A stretch of DNA of 64,000 bases from Hydrotalea sandarakina (GTDB lineage: Bacteria; Bacteroidota; Bacteroidia; Chitinophagales; Chitinophagaceae): contig NZ_QKZV01000005.1 of assembly GCF_003254115.1 (NCBI RefSeq), forward strand, positions 190,674 to 254,673, read 5' to 3'. The position numbers were made by a program, and so were the translations under genes. The notes beneath the pieces were generated by a model. It had not been told where the DNA came from and made no database searches. It saw only the letters and a list, made by a program, of their open reading frames with translations. Below, piece after piece: positions 53,593-62,631 of this stretch. Within the stretch, counting starts at the first letter, position 1. The number at the start of each line of letters is the position of its first letter.

Positions 53593-54627
53593 ATGAGTGC
53601 AACTGCAGCTCCGGTTAATTTAACCGCCAAAGATTTTGCCACCGATCAGGAAGTGCGCTGGTGTCCGGGATGTGGCGATTATTCTATTTTAGCACAAGTA
53701 CAAAAAGTAATGCCAACTTTAGGTATTCCTAAAGAAAATTTTGCCATTATTTCCGGAATTGGTTGTAGCAGCCGTTTCCCCTACTATATGAATACGTTTG
53801 GCATGCACTCCATTCATGGACGTGCTACTGCCATTGCCAGTGGTTTGAAAGCTGCACGTCCCGACTTAAGTGTTTGGATTGTAAGCGGCGATGGCGACAG
53901 TATGAGTATTGGTGGCAACCATACCATTCATTTACTGCGCAGAAATTTTGATGTAAACTTTTTGGTATTCAATAACCAAATTTATGGGTTAACCAAAGGG
54001 CAATATTCACCTACTTCGGAAGAACATAAAATAACTAAATCAACCCCTTACGGTAGTATTGACCATCCGTTTAATCCACTGGCTTTAGCAATGGGTGCAG
54101 ATGGTACTTTTATTGCCCGCAGTATGGACCGCGACCCCAAGCACTTGCAGGAAACCCTTACCCGTGCTGCTAAACACAAAGGAACATCGTTTGTAGAAAT
54201 ATACCAGAACTGTAATATTTTTAACGATGGCACTTTTGAAATTTTTACTGAAAAAGCAACCAAATTAGACGAAGGGCTTTATTTAGAGCAGGATAAACCC
54301 TTAATTTTCGGTGCTAATAAAAATAAAGGCATTCGCCTAAATGGCTTGCAGCCGGAAGTTGTTGAATTAGGCAATGATTTTTCTGCCGATGATTTGTGGA
54401 TACATGATGAACATGATTTTTACAAAGCGCAAATTTTAGTACGCATGTTTGATGACCCACACAAAACCGGTACGCATTTTCCACGTCCGTTTGGTGTTTT
54501 TTATGAAACATCAAGGCCTTGTTATGAAGATGAAATGGCATTACAAATTGAAGAGGTAATTACTTCAAAAGGCAAAGGCGATTTAGATAAATTGCTTCGC
54601 GGCCGAGAAGTATGGGAAATTGCATAA
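53593..54627 (+). CDS. korB: 2-oxoacid:ferredoxin oxidoreductase beta subunit
   Basis: 344 residues. Fe-S cluster Cys in RWCPGCGDY (about 27-35) and GIGCSSRFPYY (about 58-68), thiamine-diphosphate motif SGDGDSMSIGGNH (about 98-110) ending NNQIYGLTKGQYSPTS. It forms the beta subunit of 2-oxoglutarate (or pyruvate) ferredoxin oxidoreductase, with the alpha subunit carrying the rest of the active site. The alpha subunit gene, commonly adjacent in Bacteroidota, is not beside it here. A bidirectional terminator follows. Confidence 0.93.
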   Translation: MSATAAPVNLTAKDFATDQEVRWCPGCGDYSILAQVQKVMPTLGIPKENFAIISGIGCSSRFPYYMNTFGMHSIHGRATAIASGLKAARPDLSVWIVSGDGDSMSIGGNHTIHLLRRNFDVNFLVFNNQIYGLTKGQYSPTSEEHKITKSTPYGSIDHPFNPLALAMGADGTFIARSMDRDPKHLQETLTRAAKHKGTSFVEIYQNCNIFNDGTFEIFTEKATKLDEGLYLEQDKPLIFGANKNKGIRLNGLQPEVVELGNDFSADDLWIHDEHDFYKAQILVRMFDDPHKTGTHFPRPFGVFYETSRPCYEDEMALQIEEVITSKGKGDLDKLLRGREVWEIA

Positions 54628-54649
54628 TCTTGCATTTTTATATATAACG

Positions 54650-54684
54650 AAAAGCCATTACCGTTGTGTAATGGCTTTTATTTT
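54650..54684. terminator. Bidirectional terminator after korB
   Basis: Perfect 12-bp stem AAAAGCCATTAC/GTAATGGCTTTT (54650-54661 and 54668-54679) with a 6-base loop, T-rich on the right and A-rich on the left. It separates korB from the convergent barrel gene at 54699. Confidence 0.85.
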
Positions 54685-54698
54685 GAATATTATGTTGC

Positions 54699-55391
54699 TT
54701 ACTGAATAATCCACCTAAAATTAAGGGTTATAGCATTTAAAATATTGCTGGCCGTTACAGTACTGTTGAAGGCAAATGAATTGCCAATATTGGGTGCTGT
54801 TTGATAGTTGTTTCCAATAATATTGGCTCCATCATTTTTTTGATGCGAAAATGTTGCCGTTAAAAAATTAGTCAATGAAATATCTACCAAAAAATTCTTT
54901 TTTATAAAGTACGCAATGCCGGGATAAGCAAATGCACTAATGTTATAGACATTTGATTTAGTATACATATATGTTGTTGCATAGCTACCCGATTGGTCGT
55001 ACTTGGTATTATTATACCCACCGGCAATGCCTGCGTCATAAAACAAACTCCATTGCTCATGTATGGGAAAATATTTTCTTCTAAAAAAAGATAAGGAAAC
55101 ATTATTGTAATGATACCGTGCGTAATCGGCCGGTGTTAAACCTGTAGTATTACTTTTTGCAAAAGTATAATTCAAGCCAACTCCATAGCCAACCGTGTTT
55201 GTTTTCATCTTTATCCAATCAACACCTAACCCTACACCAAAGGTTTTCCCATTACCATAAGCATTATAAGTATTGTTACTAGAATTAATACTTAATGAAG
55301 GTCCTAATAACTGATTACCCGCCACTAATTGAGACCAACTTGTAAATGCAATAACTACACCAATAAATAAAAGGAGTAATTTTTGTTTCAT
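54699..55391 (-). CDS. Outer-membrane beta-barrel-like protein
   Basis: 230 residues. Signal peptide (about 1-20, ending SWSQ), then a chain of short aromatic strands (GKTFGVGLGVDWIKMKTN, GYGVGLNYTFAKSN, NVSLSFFRRKYFPIHEQW) typical of small Bacteroidota outer-membrane barrels (PorT/OMP_b-brl class). It ends NFRWIIQ, without a strong C-terminal aromatic. Function unknown. An inverted repeat (55422-55453) lies in its upstream region. Confidence 0.7.
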   Translation of the reverse strand: MKQKLLLLFIGVVIAFTSWSQLVAGNQLLGPSLSINSSNNTYNAYGNGKTFGVGLGVDWIKMKTNTVGYGVGLNYTFAKSNTTGLTPADYARYHYNNVSLSFFRRKYFPIHEQWSLFYDAGIAGGYNNTKYDQSGSYATTYMYTKSNVYNISAFAYPGIAYFIKKNFLVDISLTNFLTATFSHQKNDGANIIGNNYQTAPNIGNSFAFNSTVTASNILNAITLNFRWIIQ

Positions 55392-55421
55392 TGAATAAGG
55401 TTTTGTTTAGATATAAAAATG

Positions 55422-55453
55422 ATGCATTAACATATAAAAATATATTAATGCAT
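55422..55453. promoter_or_regulatory. Inverted repeat upstream of the barrel gene
   Basis: ATGCATTAA (55422-55430) and its complement TTAATGCAT (55445-55453) with a 14-base spacer; the first arm occurs again as a direct copy at 55448-55456. It lies about 30-60 bases upstream of the ATG at 55391, a plausible operator position, but the sequence is AT-rich and the match could be chance. Confidence 0.3.
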
Positions 55454-55504
55454 TAAGTAATTAGTTAAATTTTTGTTGATATGAAATTATCAGTGTTGCA
55501 TAGA

Positions 55505-56404
55505 TTATGAATTACTAAAAACCGGTTGTTGTTGAACATAGGGAGCAGCATGGCGGTAAATGCGTTCTATTTTCCAGTTGTACCAAGACTTTGGAGCAGT
55601 TTTTTTCATGAAAGTATCAATGGTACGCATGCCAAATAAATTCCATACACCTTTGGCTTTACCGGCTAAAGAAGATTGCAAGGCACGCAAACTCATGGCA
55701 AAGCCACTATCTAAATATTCCATATGGTGCCAATAGCCTGCAGGCATAAACAGGGTATCGCCATGTTCTAAAATTACTTCATAGCCCTTAGCCTGTTTTA
55801 AAGCCGGGAAAGCTTCATAGTTTGGCAATCCATTGTCCTTGTAATAGTTACTGAAGTCAGCTAAACTCAATACTTCAAAAGGTTTTCTATACAGTTTATA
55901 TTGTTCTTCATAAGGAAACAACAACACCCTTTTACGCCCCATGAATTGGGTATGTAAAATGTGGCTTAAATCAATATCAAAATGCATGTGGGTAATGGAG
56001 CCTTCACCACCGGTAAATAACATGGGATATTTTTTTACAAAGCCTTTCATTAATTCATCGGGCCAAGTAAAATCATTAATTAATTGTGGTGCGTGTTCAA
56101 AAATATTAAATAAGAAGATGCGCCATCCGGCAGGCCCTTTGCGAATCATATCAATATATTCTCCAAAGGTTTTATAGTCGTCGGCTTTATTAACGGGTGT
56201 ATAAGCATCACTTTTTACGTTATTGTACAATGCCACTTTATGGTGACCTAATAACGCATTAAAATAATCCCAATTCCATTTTTCATATGCCGGCCACTGA
56301 TGGCTCAAATTTTTAATAACCAAAGGTTTTAAAGGCGCATAATATTGTTGTTGAAAATCAACACCCGAAATTTCATTAACTACATCAACCGGTTGTAACT
56401 GCAT
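55505..56404 (-). CDS. JmjC/cupin-8-type Fe(II)/2-oxoglutarate oxygenase-like protein
   Basis: 299 residues from the ATG at 56404; the longer frame starts two codons earlier at TTG. The double-stranded beta-helix carries the iron ligands HFD (His-x-Asp) in GSITHMHFDIDLSH at about residue 140, and the distal His in LFMPAGYWHHMEY at about 225. A VLLFPYEEQYKLYR strand lies between. Family members hydroxylate proteins or small molecules, using 2-oxoglutarate and oxygen. The gene stands alone. Two copies of the -7-like TATTTTTG occur just upstream (56421-56440), without -33 elements. Confidence 0.85.
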   Translation of the reverse strand: MQLQPVDVVNEISGVDFQQQYYAPLKPLVIKNLSHQWPAYEKWNWDYFNALLGHHKVALYNNVKSDAYTPVNKADDYKTFGEYIDMIRKGPAGWRIFLFNIFEHAPQLINDFTWPDELMKGFVKKYPMLFTGGEGSITHMHFDIDLSHILHTQFMGRKRVLLFPYEEQYKLYRKPFEVLSLADFSNYYKDNGLPNYEAFPALKQAKGYEVILEHGDTLFMPAGYWHHMEYLDSGFAMSLRALQSSLAGKAKGVWNLFGMRTIDTFMKKTAPKSWYNWKIERIYRHAAPYVQQQPVFSNS

Positions 56405-56592
56405 ACGCAAGATTTATCTGCAAAAATAAATACAAAAATATAATTTCATTATTGATAGAATTGATGATTGATTGAGGTGTATTATATGTATGCCCGCCAA
56501 AATGAAGTAAGCAAGCTTTTTAAATCCATAAACGTCTTATTTAAACATGATAAACCATATCAGCATTTGCATTTTACGTATTAACTTTAACT

Positions 56593-57201
56593 ATGCTTTT
56601 AAAATTACATCCACAAAATCCTGAGCCCAGGTATTTGAATATTATTAAAGAATGTTTGTTAGATGGTGGCGTAATTATTTACCCTACTGATACAATATAT
56701 GGGTTAGGTTGCGATATTTTTCAACACAAAGCCATTGAACGTATTGCCCGTTTAAAACATATTGATACACAGAAAGCACAACTTAGTTTTGTTTGTTACG
56801 ACCTAAGTGATTTAAGCAAATACACAAAAAGTATTGATACGCCTTTGTATAGAATTTTAAAAAAATATTTGCCGGGGCCTTATACTTTTATTTTACCTGC
56901 CAGCAAACAGGTACCTAAAATTTTGCAAAGTAAAAAAAATACCATTGGGTTAAGAATTCCCAATAATACTATTGCTTTATCTATTGTGCAACAATTGGGC
57001 CATCCTTTATTAAGCGCTTCATTACCCGGCGAAAAAGTAGAAGAATATACGGACCCCGAAATTATTTATGCCAATTTTGAGAAATTGGTAGATATAGTAA
57101 TTGATGGTGGTATAGGCGGCATAACTCCATCAACTATTATTGATTGTACACATGATGGTTATGAAGTAGTTCGTATGGGTGCAGGGGAATGGGAAGAATA
57201 A
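56593..57201 (+). CDS. YrdC/YciO-family L-threonylcarbamoyladenylate-synthase-like protein
   Basis: 202 residues, one YrdC domain. IIYPTDTIYGLGCDI (about 28-42) is the nucleotide-binding start of the family; IGLRIPNNTIALSIVQQLG and SASLPGEKVEEYTDPE follow, and the end is TPSTIIDCTHDGYEVVRMGAGE. The whole sequence lines up best with the YciO subgroup rather than the tRNA-modifying TsaC/Sua5 type, judging from memory of E. coli YciO. It may make threonylcarbamoyl-AMP or have a related role. It ends 7 bases from rnhB on the opposite strand, with no terminator between. Confidence 0.88.
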   Translation: MLLKLHPQNPEPRYLNIIKECLLDGGVIIYPTDTIYGLGCDIFQHKAIERIARLKHIDTQKAQLSFVCYDLSDLSKYTKSIDTPLYRILKKYLPGPYTFILPASKQVPKILQSKKNTIGLRIPNNTIALSIVQQLGHPLLSASLPGEKVEEYTDPEIIYANFEKLVDIVIDGGIGGITPSTIIDCTHDGYEVVRMGAGEWEE

Positions 57202-57208
57202 CCCGAGT

Positions 57209-57784
57209 TTATATATCAAAACTTTTTCGGTGGTACTTACACAAGCCAAACTGAATAATGGCTTTACGATGTTCAGCCGTACCGTAGCCCTTGTTTTTTT
57301 GCCAATTATAGTAAGGAAACTGTTGGTGTAATTGCAGCATAAATGCATCGCGGTGGGTTTTGGCCAAAATGCTGGCCGCGGCAATGGCAGCATATTTTCC
57401 ATCACCTTTTACAATGCAATGATGGGCAATGCCTAAATAGGGCTTAAATCGGTTGCCATCAATTAATAACAATTCTGGTTTTACAGATAAGCCGTCAATG
57501 GCCAAATGCATGGCCTTGTAAGTAGCTTGTAAAATATTAATATTATCAATTTCGTCATTATCAACCATTGCTACCGACCAGGCTATGGCTTGTTGTTCAA
57601 TTACAGTTCGTAAAATTTCGCGATTGTTTTCTGTTACTTGCTTACTATCGTTTAACAAAGGATGATAAAAATGAGCAGGCAAAATAACGGCCGCTGCAAA
57701 CACAGGACCTGCATAGCATCCCCTACCGGCTTCATCGCAGCCTGCTTCATAAATATTACTATTGCTAAATGTACTTGCCAACAT
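57209..57784 (-). CDS. rnhB: Ribonuclease HII
   Basis: 191 residues from the ATG at 57784; a GTG three codons upstream opens a slightly longer frame. Catalytic acidic residues appear in EAGCDEAGRGCYAGPV (Asp-Glu, about 15-16), the third in LLLIDGNRFKP, and the last near AAASILAKTHRDAF, all typical of type 2 RNase H. It cuts RNA in RNA-DNA hybrids and single ribonucleotides in DNA. It diverges from ctaA. Confidence 0.95.
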   Translation of the reverse strand: MLASTFSNSNIYEAGCDEAGRGCYAGPVFAAAVILPAHFYHPLLNDSKQVTENNREILRTVIEQQAIAWSVAMVDNDEIDNINILQATYKAMHLAIDGLSVKPELLLIDGNRFKPYLGIAHHCIVKGDGKYAAIAAASILAKTHRDAFMLQLHQQFPYYNWQKNKGYGTAEHRKAIIQFGLCKYHRKSFDI

Positions 57785-57853
57785 ATTGTACACCTGTTTC
57801 CCTGCAAAAATGCATTTCTTTTCATCAAAAAATAAAAAATGCTGCCGGCATAA

Positions 57854-57861
57854 TACCTTTG
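57854..57861 (+). promoter_or_regulatory. -7 promoter element for ctaA
   Basis: TACCTTTG, an exact TAnnTTTG, 28 bases ahead of the ctaA ATG, which would leave a leader of about 20 bases. No TTTG is seen at the usual -33 distance. Confidence 0.5.
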
Positions 57862-57888
57862 CGGCAACGCAATTAAAAAGTTAAAAGC

Positions 57889-58956
57889 ATGATGCAACAG
57901 GAAGAAAAATCGCGAATATGGGTATCAAACTGGTTATTTGTGGGCGTAGCAATGCTGGTAGTTCAGGTAATTTTAGGCGGAATTACACGCTTAACCGGTT
58001 CAGGTCTTTCAATTACGGAATGGGACCCAATTATGGGTGCTATTCCTCCCACCAGTGAAAGTCAATGGCAGCATGCTTTTCAGCAATACCAACAAATTGC
58101 TCAGTTCAAATACATGAACTATAACTTTACACTAAGCGATTTTAAACACATTTTCTTTTGGGAATGGTTTCACCGCCTTTGGGCTAGAAGTATTGGAATT
58201 GTATTTATTATTCCCTTTGTTTACTTTATTATTAAAAAGCACATTAAATCGTGGATGATTCAACCATTAATAGGCCTGTTTATTTTGGGTGGCTTTCAAG
58301 GATTAATTGGTTGGATTATGGTTAAGAGTGGATTGAATGATGAAAACTTATATGTAAGCCATATAAAACTGGCCATTCATTTCATTGCAGCCATGGTATT
58401 AATTGTTTATACTTTGTTGTTTGCATTAATGATTCGTGTGCCACAGCGCGAAAAAGTAGTTAATCCTTCATTAAAAAAATTCACCATCGTTATTATAATT
58501 ATTCTTTTTATACAATTATTATATGGAGCATTCATGGCAGGTTTAAAAGCCGCCAGTGCTGCCCCAACCTGGCCTACCATTAATGGCATGTGGATACCCG
58601 ATGCTTTTGGAAACAGTCCTTTACAACAAAGTTTATTTTTCAATAAAATCACCATTCATTTCATCCATCGCACCTTGGCATACATTTTACTGATATTAAT
58701 TATATTTTGGTATGCCAAAACAACGAATATTAAACAATCGCAATGGTTTAGTTTCACAAAACAATTGGCAATAATTTTAGTTTGTACCCAAGTTGTATTG
58801 GGTGTTGCAGCCGTATTAAGCAGTACAGGTATTGTATTAGGGAAATTTGGATTATTTGAGTGGTTGGCTGAACTACATCAAACCATTGGCATGTTGTTAT
58901 TACTCACCATGATTGCCAATAGTTACTTATTATTGTTTAGACCCGCTCAATCTTAA
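57889..58956 (+). CDS. ctaA: Heme A synthase (COX15/CtaA)
   Basis: 355 residues with eight predicted membrane helices. Family motifs: GGITRLTGSGLSITEW (about 29-44), EWFHRLWARSIG (about 94-105, first heme His), HIKLAIHFIAAM (about 162-173), AGLKAASAAPTWPTINGMW (about 219-237), HFIHRTLAYI (about 260-269) and ELHQTIGMLLLL (about 330-341). It oxidises heme O to heme A for cytochrome aa3 oxidases, which shows aerobic respiration. It has its own -7 promoter element and stands opposite rnhB. Confidence 0.95.
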   Translation: MMQQEEKSRIWVSNWLFVGVAMLVVQVILGGITRLTGSGLSITEWDPIMGAIPPTSESQWQHAFQQYQQIAQFKYMNYNFTLSDFKHIFFWEWFHRLWARSIGIVFIIPFVYFIIKKHIKSWMIQPLIGLFILGGFQGLIGWIMVKSGLNDENLYVSHIKLAIHFIAAMVLIVYTLLFALMIRVPQREKVVNPSLKKFTIVIIIILFIQLLYGAFMAGLKAASAAPTWPTINGMWIPDAFGNSPLQQSLFFNKITIHFIHRTLAYILLILIIFWYAKTTNIKQSQWFSFTKQLAIILVCTQVVLGVAAVLSSTGIVLGKFGLFEWLAELHQTIGMLLLLTMIANSYLLLFRPAQS

Positions 58957-59072
58957 ATCACTTGTACCAACAATTGGTTATTTTATGGTTTGCCATTAAC
59001 TTTATAAGTAATACACAATGATAAATTGAAGGACAATGCATGCACGTTGGTGTATAACCTCCTTAATTTATC

Positions 59073-61328
59073 ATGGCTTTACTTATAAAAATACCCATGA
59101 AAAAATACATTATAGGTTTTTGGTATTCGCTGCCGGTACAGCTTTTTATTCTTCATTTCAGAAAATATCAGATTTTATTATTGTTCTGGTACATTTTATT
59201 TGCTACGGTGGCCGGATATTTTATGGATAGTTTTGGGGCTTATTCACTTTTTCTGGCACCTGAATATTTTGATAAAGTGAGTCCTTTTAGTGCTGCCATT
59301 GTGGGTTTTGCCATTGGTATTTTTATAATGAGTTGGAATATTACCACCTTTATTTTAAATGCACGATACATTAAATTCTTAGCAACAACCGCTGCACCTT
59401 TTTTAAAATATTGCATTAACAATGCCATTTTACCGCTTATTTTTTTAGTTTTTTATTTTATAAGAGGCCTTCAATTTTCGCAACAACAACAATTACAAAG
59501 TTTAGGTGAATCATTATTAACGGCATTAGGATTTACCGGTGGTTTATTTCTATCAATTTTACTGGCCTTTGTGTATTTTTTTAGTGCAGACAAAACAATT
59601 TATTATACCATAAAGCAAGGCATTGCCGAAGCAAACAAACGATATAATGCTATTATTAATAAAGATGCATTGCCATTAACCAAACTAGAAATGCGTGTTG
59701 ACTGGTTTTTAAGTGCCAGTTTTAAATTGCGGCGGCCCAGAGATATTAGGCATTATAACGAATCATTTTTAGATGATGTTTTTTCTAAACACCATATTTC
59801 CGCTGTTATTGCCATATTAATTGCCTTCATTTTTTTAATTGTTTTGGGCTTTAGTGCCGACAGCAGATTGTTTCAAATACCTGCAGCAGCCAGTATTTCC
59901 ATTTTATTTGCTATTTTAATTGCAGTATCGGGTGCTGTTTCTTTATTCTTTAAAAGCTGGAGCATTCCGCTAATCATTGTTATTTATTTAATACTGAATT
60001 ATTTGTATCAAATTGGAGTAATTGACCCTCGCAATAAAGCCTATGGTTTAAATTATGATAATAAGGCACAACGTCCATTATATGATGCTTCAAGTATTCG
60101 TCAACTATGCAGCGACAGTGCAATGGAAGCAGATAAAGCCTACTACTTAAACATTTTAAACAAATGGAAGGCAAAGCAAAAAGAAGAAAAACCTATTATG
60201 TACATTATTAATACCAGTGGCGGAGGCTTACGAAGTGCTGTGTTTACCATGAATACCTTGCAAAAAATAGACAGTGCCTTACATGGCCAACTTATGCAGC
60301 ATACCTTATTCATTAATGGGGCTTCGGGTGGTTTACTGGGTGCTGCCTATTTTAGAGAGTTGTATTACCAAACGCGTTTAGGCAACAAAAACATCAACTT
60401 ATACAACCCTGCCTATGTTGATGATATTGCCAAAGATTTATTGAACCCTTTATTTTCATCGTTTGTAACACGAGATATCATTGGCCCGGTGCAAAAATTT
60501 AATTATGAAGGGTTTGAATACATTAAAGATCGCGGTTATGCCTTTGAAGAGAAATTAAATGAAAATACCCACGGCTATTTAAATAAAAACATTTATGCTT
60601 ATGCTAAGCCCGAAGCCAATGCAACTATACCAATTATGTTTTTTAATGCTACCATTAGTCGCGATGCCAGAAGTATGATTATGGCAACACATCCGGCGCG
60701 TTTTTTAATGCGCCCATTGTCCGACTCAGCTCATTTAACCAGCTATGATGCCGATGGCATTGATTTTAACAGCTATTTTAAACGGCAAAATAGTGATAGC
60801 TTAAGGGTATTATCTGCACTTAGAATGAATGCCACATTCCCAATAGTATTACCTAATGTATGGCTGCCTTCAAAACCTATTATTGATGTAATGGATGCCG
60901 GTTTACGTGATAACTTTGGTCAAGAACTCACCCTACGTTTTTTAAACGTATTTAAAGATTGGCTTCAAGAAAATACACAAAAAGTAATTGTTATTGAACT
61001 TCGTGATCGTAGTATTGATGACTGGGAAAATCCTTATGACAATACCAGTTTATTAAGTTTATTAACCAAACCCTTGCTCATACTGCAATATAATTGGTAC
61101 CGTTTTCAAGATTATTATCAACACAATTCATTAGACTATTTTGCAGAAAGTTATGGGCCGCATTTTTATAGTTTATCGTTCCAGTATTTGGCCTCTAAAA
61201 CTGATGCTGCCGCAACTTTAAATTTCCATTTAACCGCAGCCGAAAAGAAAAGTGTAATGAATGCCTTTTACAACAAGGCCAATTTAAATGCTTTACAGGT
61301 TTTATTAAAGCAATCTAACTTGCGGTAA
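59073..61328 (+). CDS. Patatin-like phospholipase with N-terminal membrane domain
   Basis: 751 residues from the first ATG, or 743 from the ATG at 59097 (MKKYIIGFW), which may be the true start. The first half has about seven hydrophobic segments (residues about 10-310). The second half is a patatin lipase: oxyanion-hole INTSGGGLRSAVF (about 378-390), nucleophile Ser in INGASGGLLGAAYF (about 415) and catalytic Asp in VMDAGLRDNFG (about 607, Asp-Ala-Gly). It should act at the inner membrane on lipids. The membrane part is unusually large for a bacterial patatin. It ends 4 bases before the amidase gene on the other strand. Confidence 0.85.
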   Translation: MALLIKIPMKKYIIGFWYSLPVQLFILHFRKYQILLLFWYILFATVAGYFMDSFGAYSLFLAPEYFDKVSPFSAAIVGFAIGIFIMSWNITTFILNARYIKFLATTAAPFLKYCINNAILPLIFLVFYFIRGLQFSQQQQLQSLGESLLTALGFTGGLFLSILLAFVYFFSADKTIYYTIKQGIAEANKRYNAIINKDALPLTKLEMRVDWFLSASFKLRRPRDIRHYNESFLDDVFSKHHISAVIAILIAFIFLIVLGFSADSRLFQIPAAASISILFAILIAVSGAVSLFFKSWSIPLIIVIYLILNYLYQIGVIDPRNKAYGLNYDNKAQRPLYDASSIRQLCSDSAMEADKAYYLNILNKWKAKQKEEKPIMYIINTSGGGLRSAVFTMNTLQKIDSALHGQLMQHTLFINGASGGLLGAAYFRELYYQTRLGNKNINLYNPAYVDDIAKDLLNPLFSSFVTRDIIGPVQKFNYEGFEYIKDRGYAFEEKLNENTHGYLNKNIYAYAKPEANATIPIMFFNATISRDARSMIMATHPARFLMRPLSDSAHLTSYDADGIDFNSYFKRQNSDSLRVLSALRMNATFPIVLPNVWLPSKPIIDVMDAGLRDNFGQELTLRFLNVFKDWLQENTQKVIVIELRDRSIDDWENPYDNTSLLSLLTKPLLILQYNWYRFQDYYQHNSLDYFAESYGPHFYSLSFQYLASKTDAAATLNFHLTAAEKKSVMNAFYNKANLNALQVLLKQSNLR

Positions 61329-61332
61329 AATG

Positions 61333-62550
61333 CTAATTTTTTTCAGTTGCCGCATACATTAGCCAATCTTTTAAACCGGCAACAATTTGTCGAGCTACTG
61401 CCACTCGAAATGCAGGATTTTTAATTTTGGTTTCATCGGCTTTATTGCTTAAAAAAGCAATTTCAACCAAACAGTTCACAAAATCTGTAGGGGCATTCAA
61501 AGCAAAGTTGAAACTTCCTACATTGCCAAATTCATTTAAATGAATGGCCAACATGCTTTTTAAAATAAATGTACTAAGCGGCCTAAAGCCAATGTGTTTA
61601 TAATAAGTGCTTACCCCATTTACACTTGCATCATCGGCTGAGTTGAAATGCAAGCTAATTAATGCATCAGGATTTTTTTGTTGTAAAAACAATATTCGGT
61701 CCTTGTTATCAAACGTTGTATCGCTTGTTCTGGTCATAATTACTTTCGCATGTGCCAATTTTAATTGCCTTTCCAGCTCTTTGGCAAATAATAATGTATA
61801 ATTTTTTTCAACTAATCCATATACAGTTCCGGAAGCACCTGAATTTGTGCCACCATGTCCGGCATCTATGGCAATTGTTAAATGAGATAAGGTAACAATA
61901 GGGGGTTGACGTTTAACTTTTATCAGCAACTTATGGCCTTCATAACCCATGCTATAACCCCAATGTTGGGCATGTTTTAATTGAATGGTTACTTCCAATA
62001 CATCATTTTCGGTTTGACGATAGTACAGATTTTTGATTTCTTTCAACGATTGTAATTGGGTAATCCAATTGGTATTACTCTGCACCCCATACAGTTGAAT
62101 TTTAATAGCGGATGGATTTAACTCCATGTGCGATGTATAAGGAACTTTTTGAGGAAGATAAATAGACACAATATCATAACAACTATCGGTACCCCAGGCT
62201 TTCCATGAACCACTTAATACGGTAGGTTTGTATTGAATAGTTGTATCGGCTAAAATCATTGCTGTATCAATTAAAGCAGTGTGGTATTGCGATAATTGTA
62301 CTTGAAAAAATTTTTGTGTTTTGCCAATTACTTTGCAAATAACACCTGTATCAATATAGCCCATTGTAGCACCACCTAATCTGTCGGTACCGTCACCATA
62401 CAAAAAGGCAGGAAGTTTGCCGGTTGTTTTCCCATACCAAACCGTATCAATGGGTAGTGAATGATTGTTTGGTTTTTCATTTGTATCGGCCGAATGACTG
62501 CAGGCTATGAAGAAAAATGAAAATAAAACGGATAAAGAAATGTACTTCAT
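61333..62550 (-). CDS. N-acetylmuramoyl-L-alanine amidase, lipoprotein
   Basis: 405 residues. Lipobox FFFIACSHS (Cys about 17). A non-catalytic N-terminal half (about 30-200) is followed by the Amidase_3 domain: IAIDAGHGGTNSGASG (zinc His about 227), VEKNYTLLFAKEL (zinc Glu about 243), ALISLHFNSADD (zinc His about 297) and the catalytic Glu in CLVEIAFLSNKADE (about 360). It cleaves the peptide from the glycan strand of peptidoglycan, probably in cell division or wall turnover. Its lipid anchor is unusual but seen in Bacteroidota. It converges on the patatin gene. Confidence 0.92.
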   Translation of the reverse strand: MKYISLSVLFSFFFIACSHSADTNEKPNNHSLPIDTVWYGKTTGKLPAFLYGDGTDRLGGATMGYIDTGVICKVIGKTQKFFQVQLSQYHTALIDTAMILADTTIQYKPTVLSGSWKAWGTDSCYDIVSIYLPQKVPYTSHMELNPSAIKIQLYGVQSNTNWITQLQSLKEIKNLYYRQTENDVLEVTIQLKHAQHWGYSMGYEGHKLLIKVKRQPPIVTLSHLTIAIDAGHGGTNSGASGTVYGLVEKNYTLLFAKELERQLKLAHAKVIMTRTSDTTFDNKDRILFLQQKNPDALISLHFNSADDASVNGVSTYYKHIGFRPLSTFILKSMLAIHLNEFGNVGSFNFALNAPTDFVNCLVEIAFLSNKADETKIKNPAFRVAVARQIVAGLKDWLMYAATEKN

Positions 62551-62631
62551 GGTAAAATTTTAAGCACCCTTACATTGCTAACCATGAAAATACTATTATT
62601 TCAACAAAGAAAATAAAGTAAAAGATTGGAA

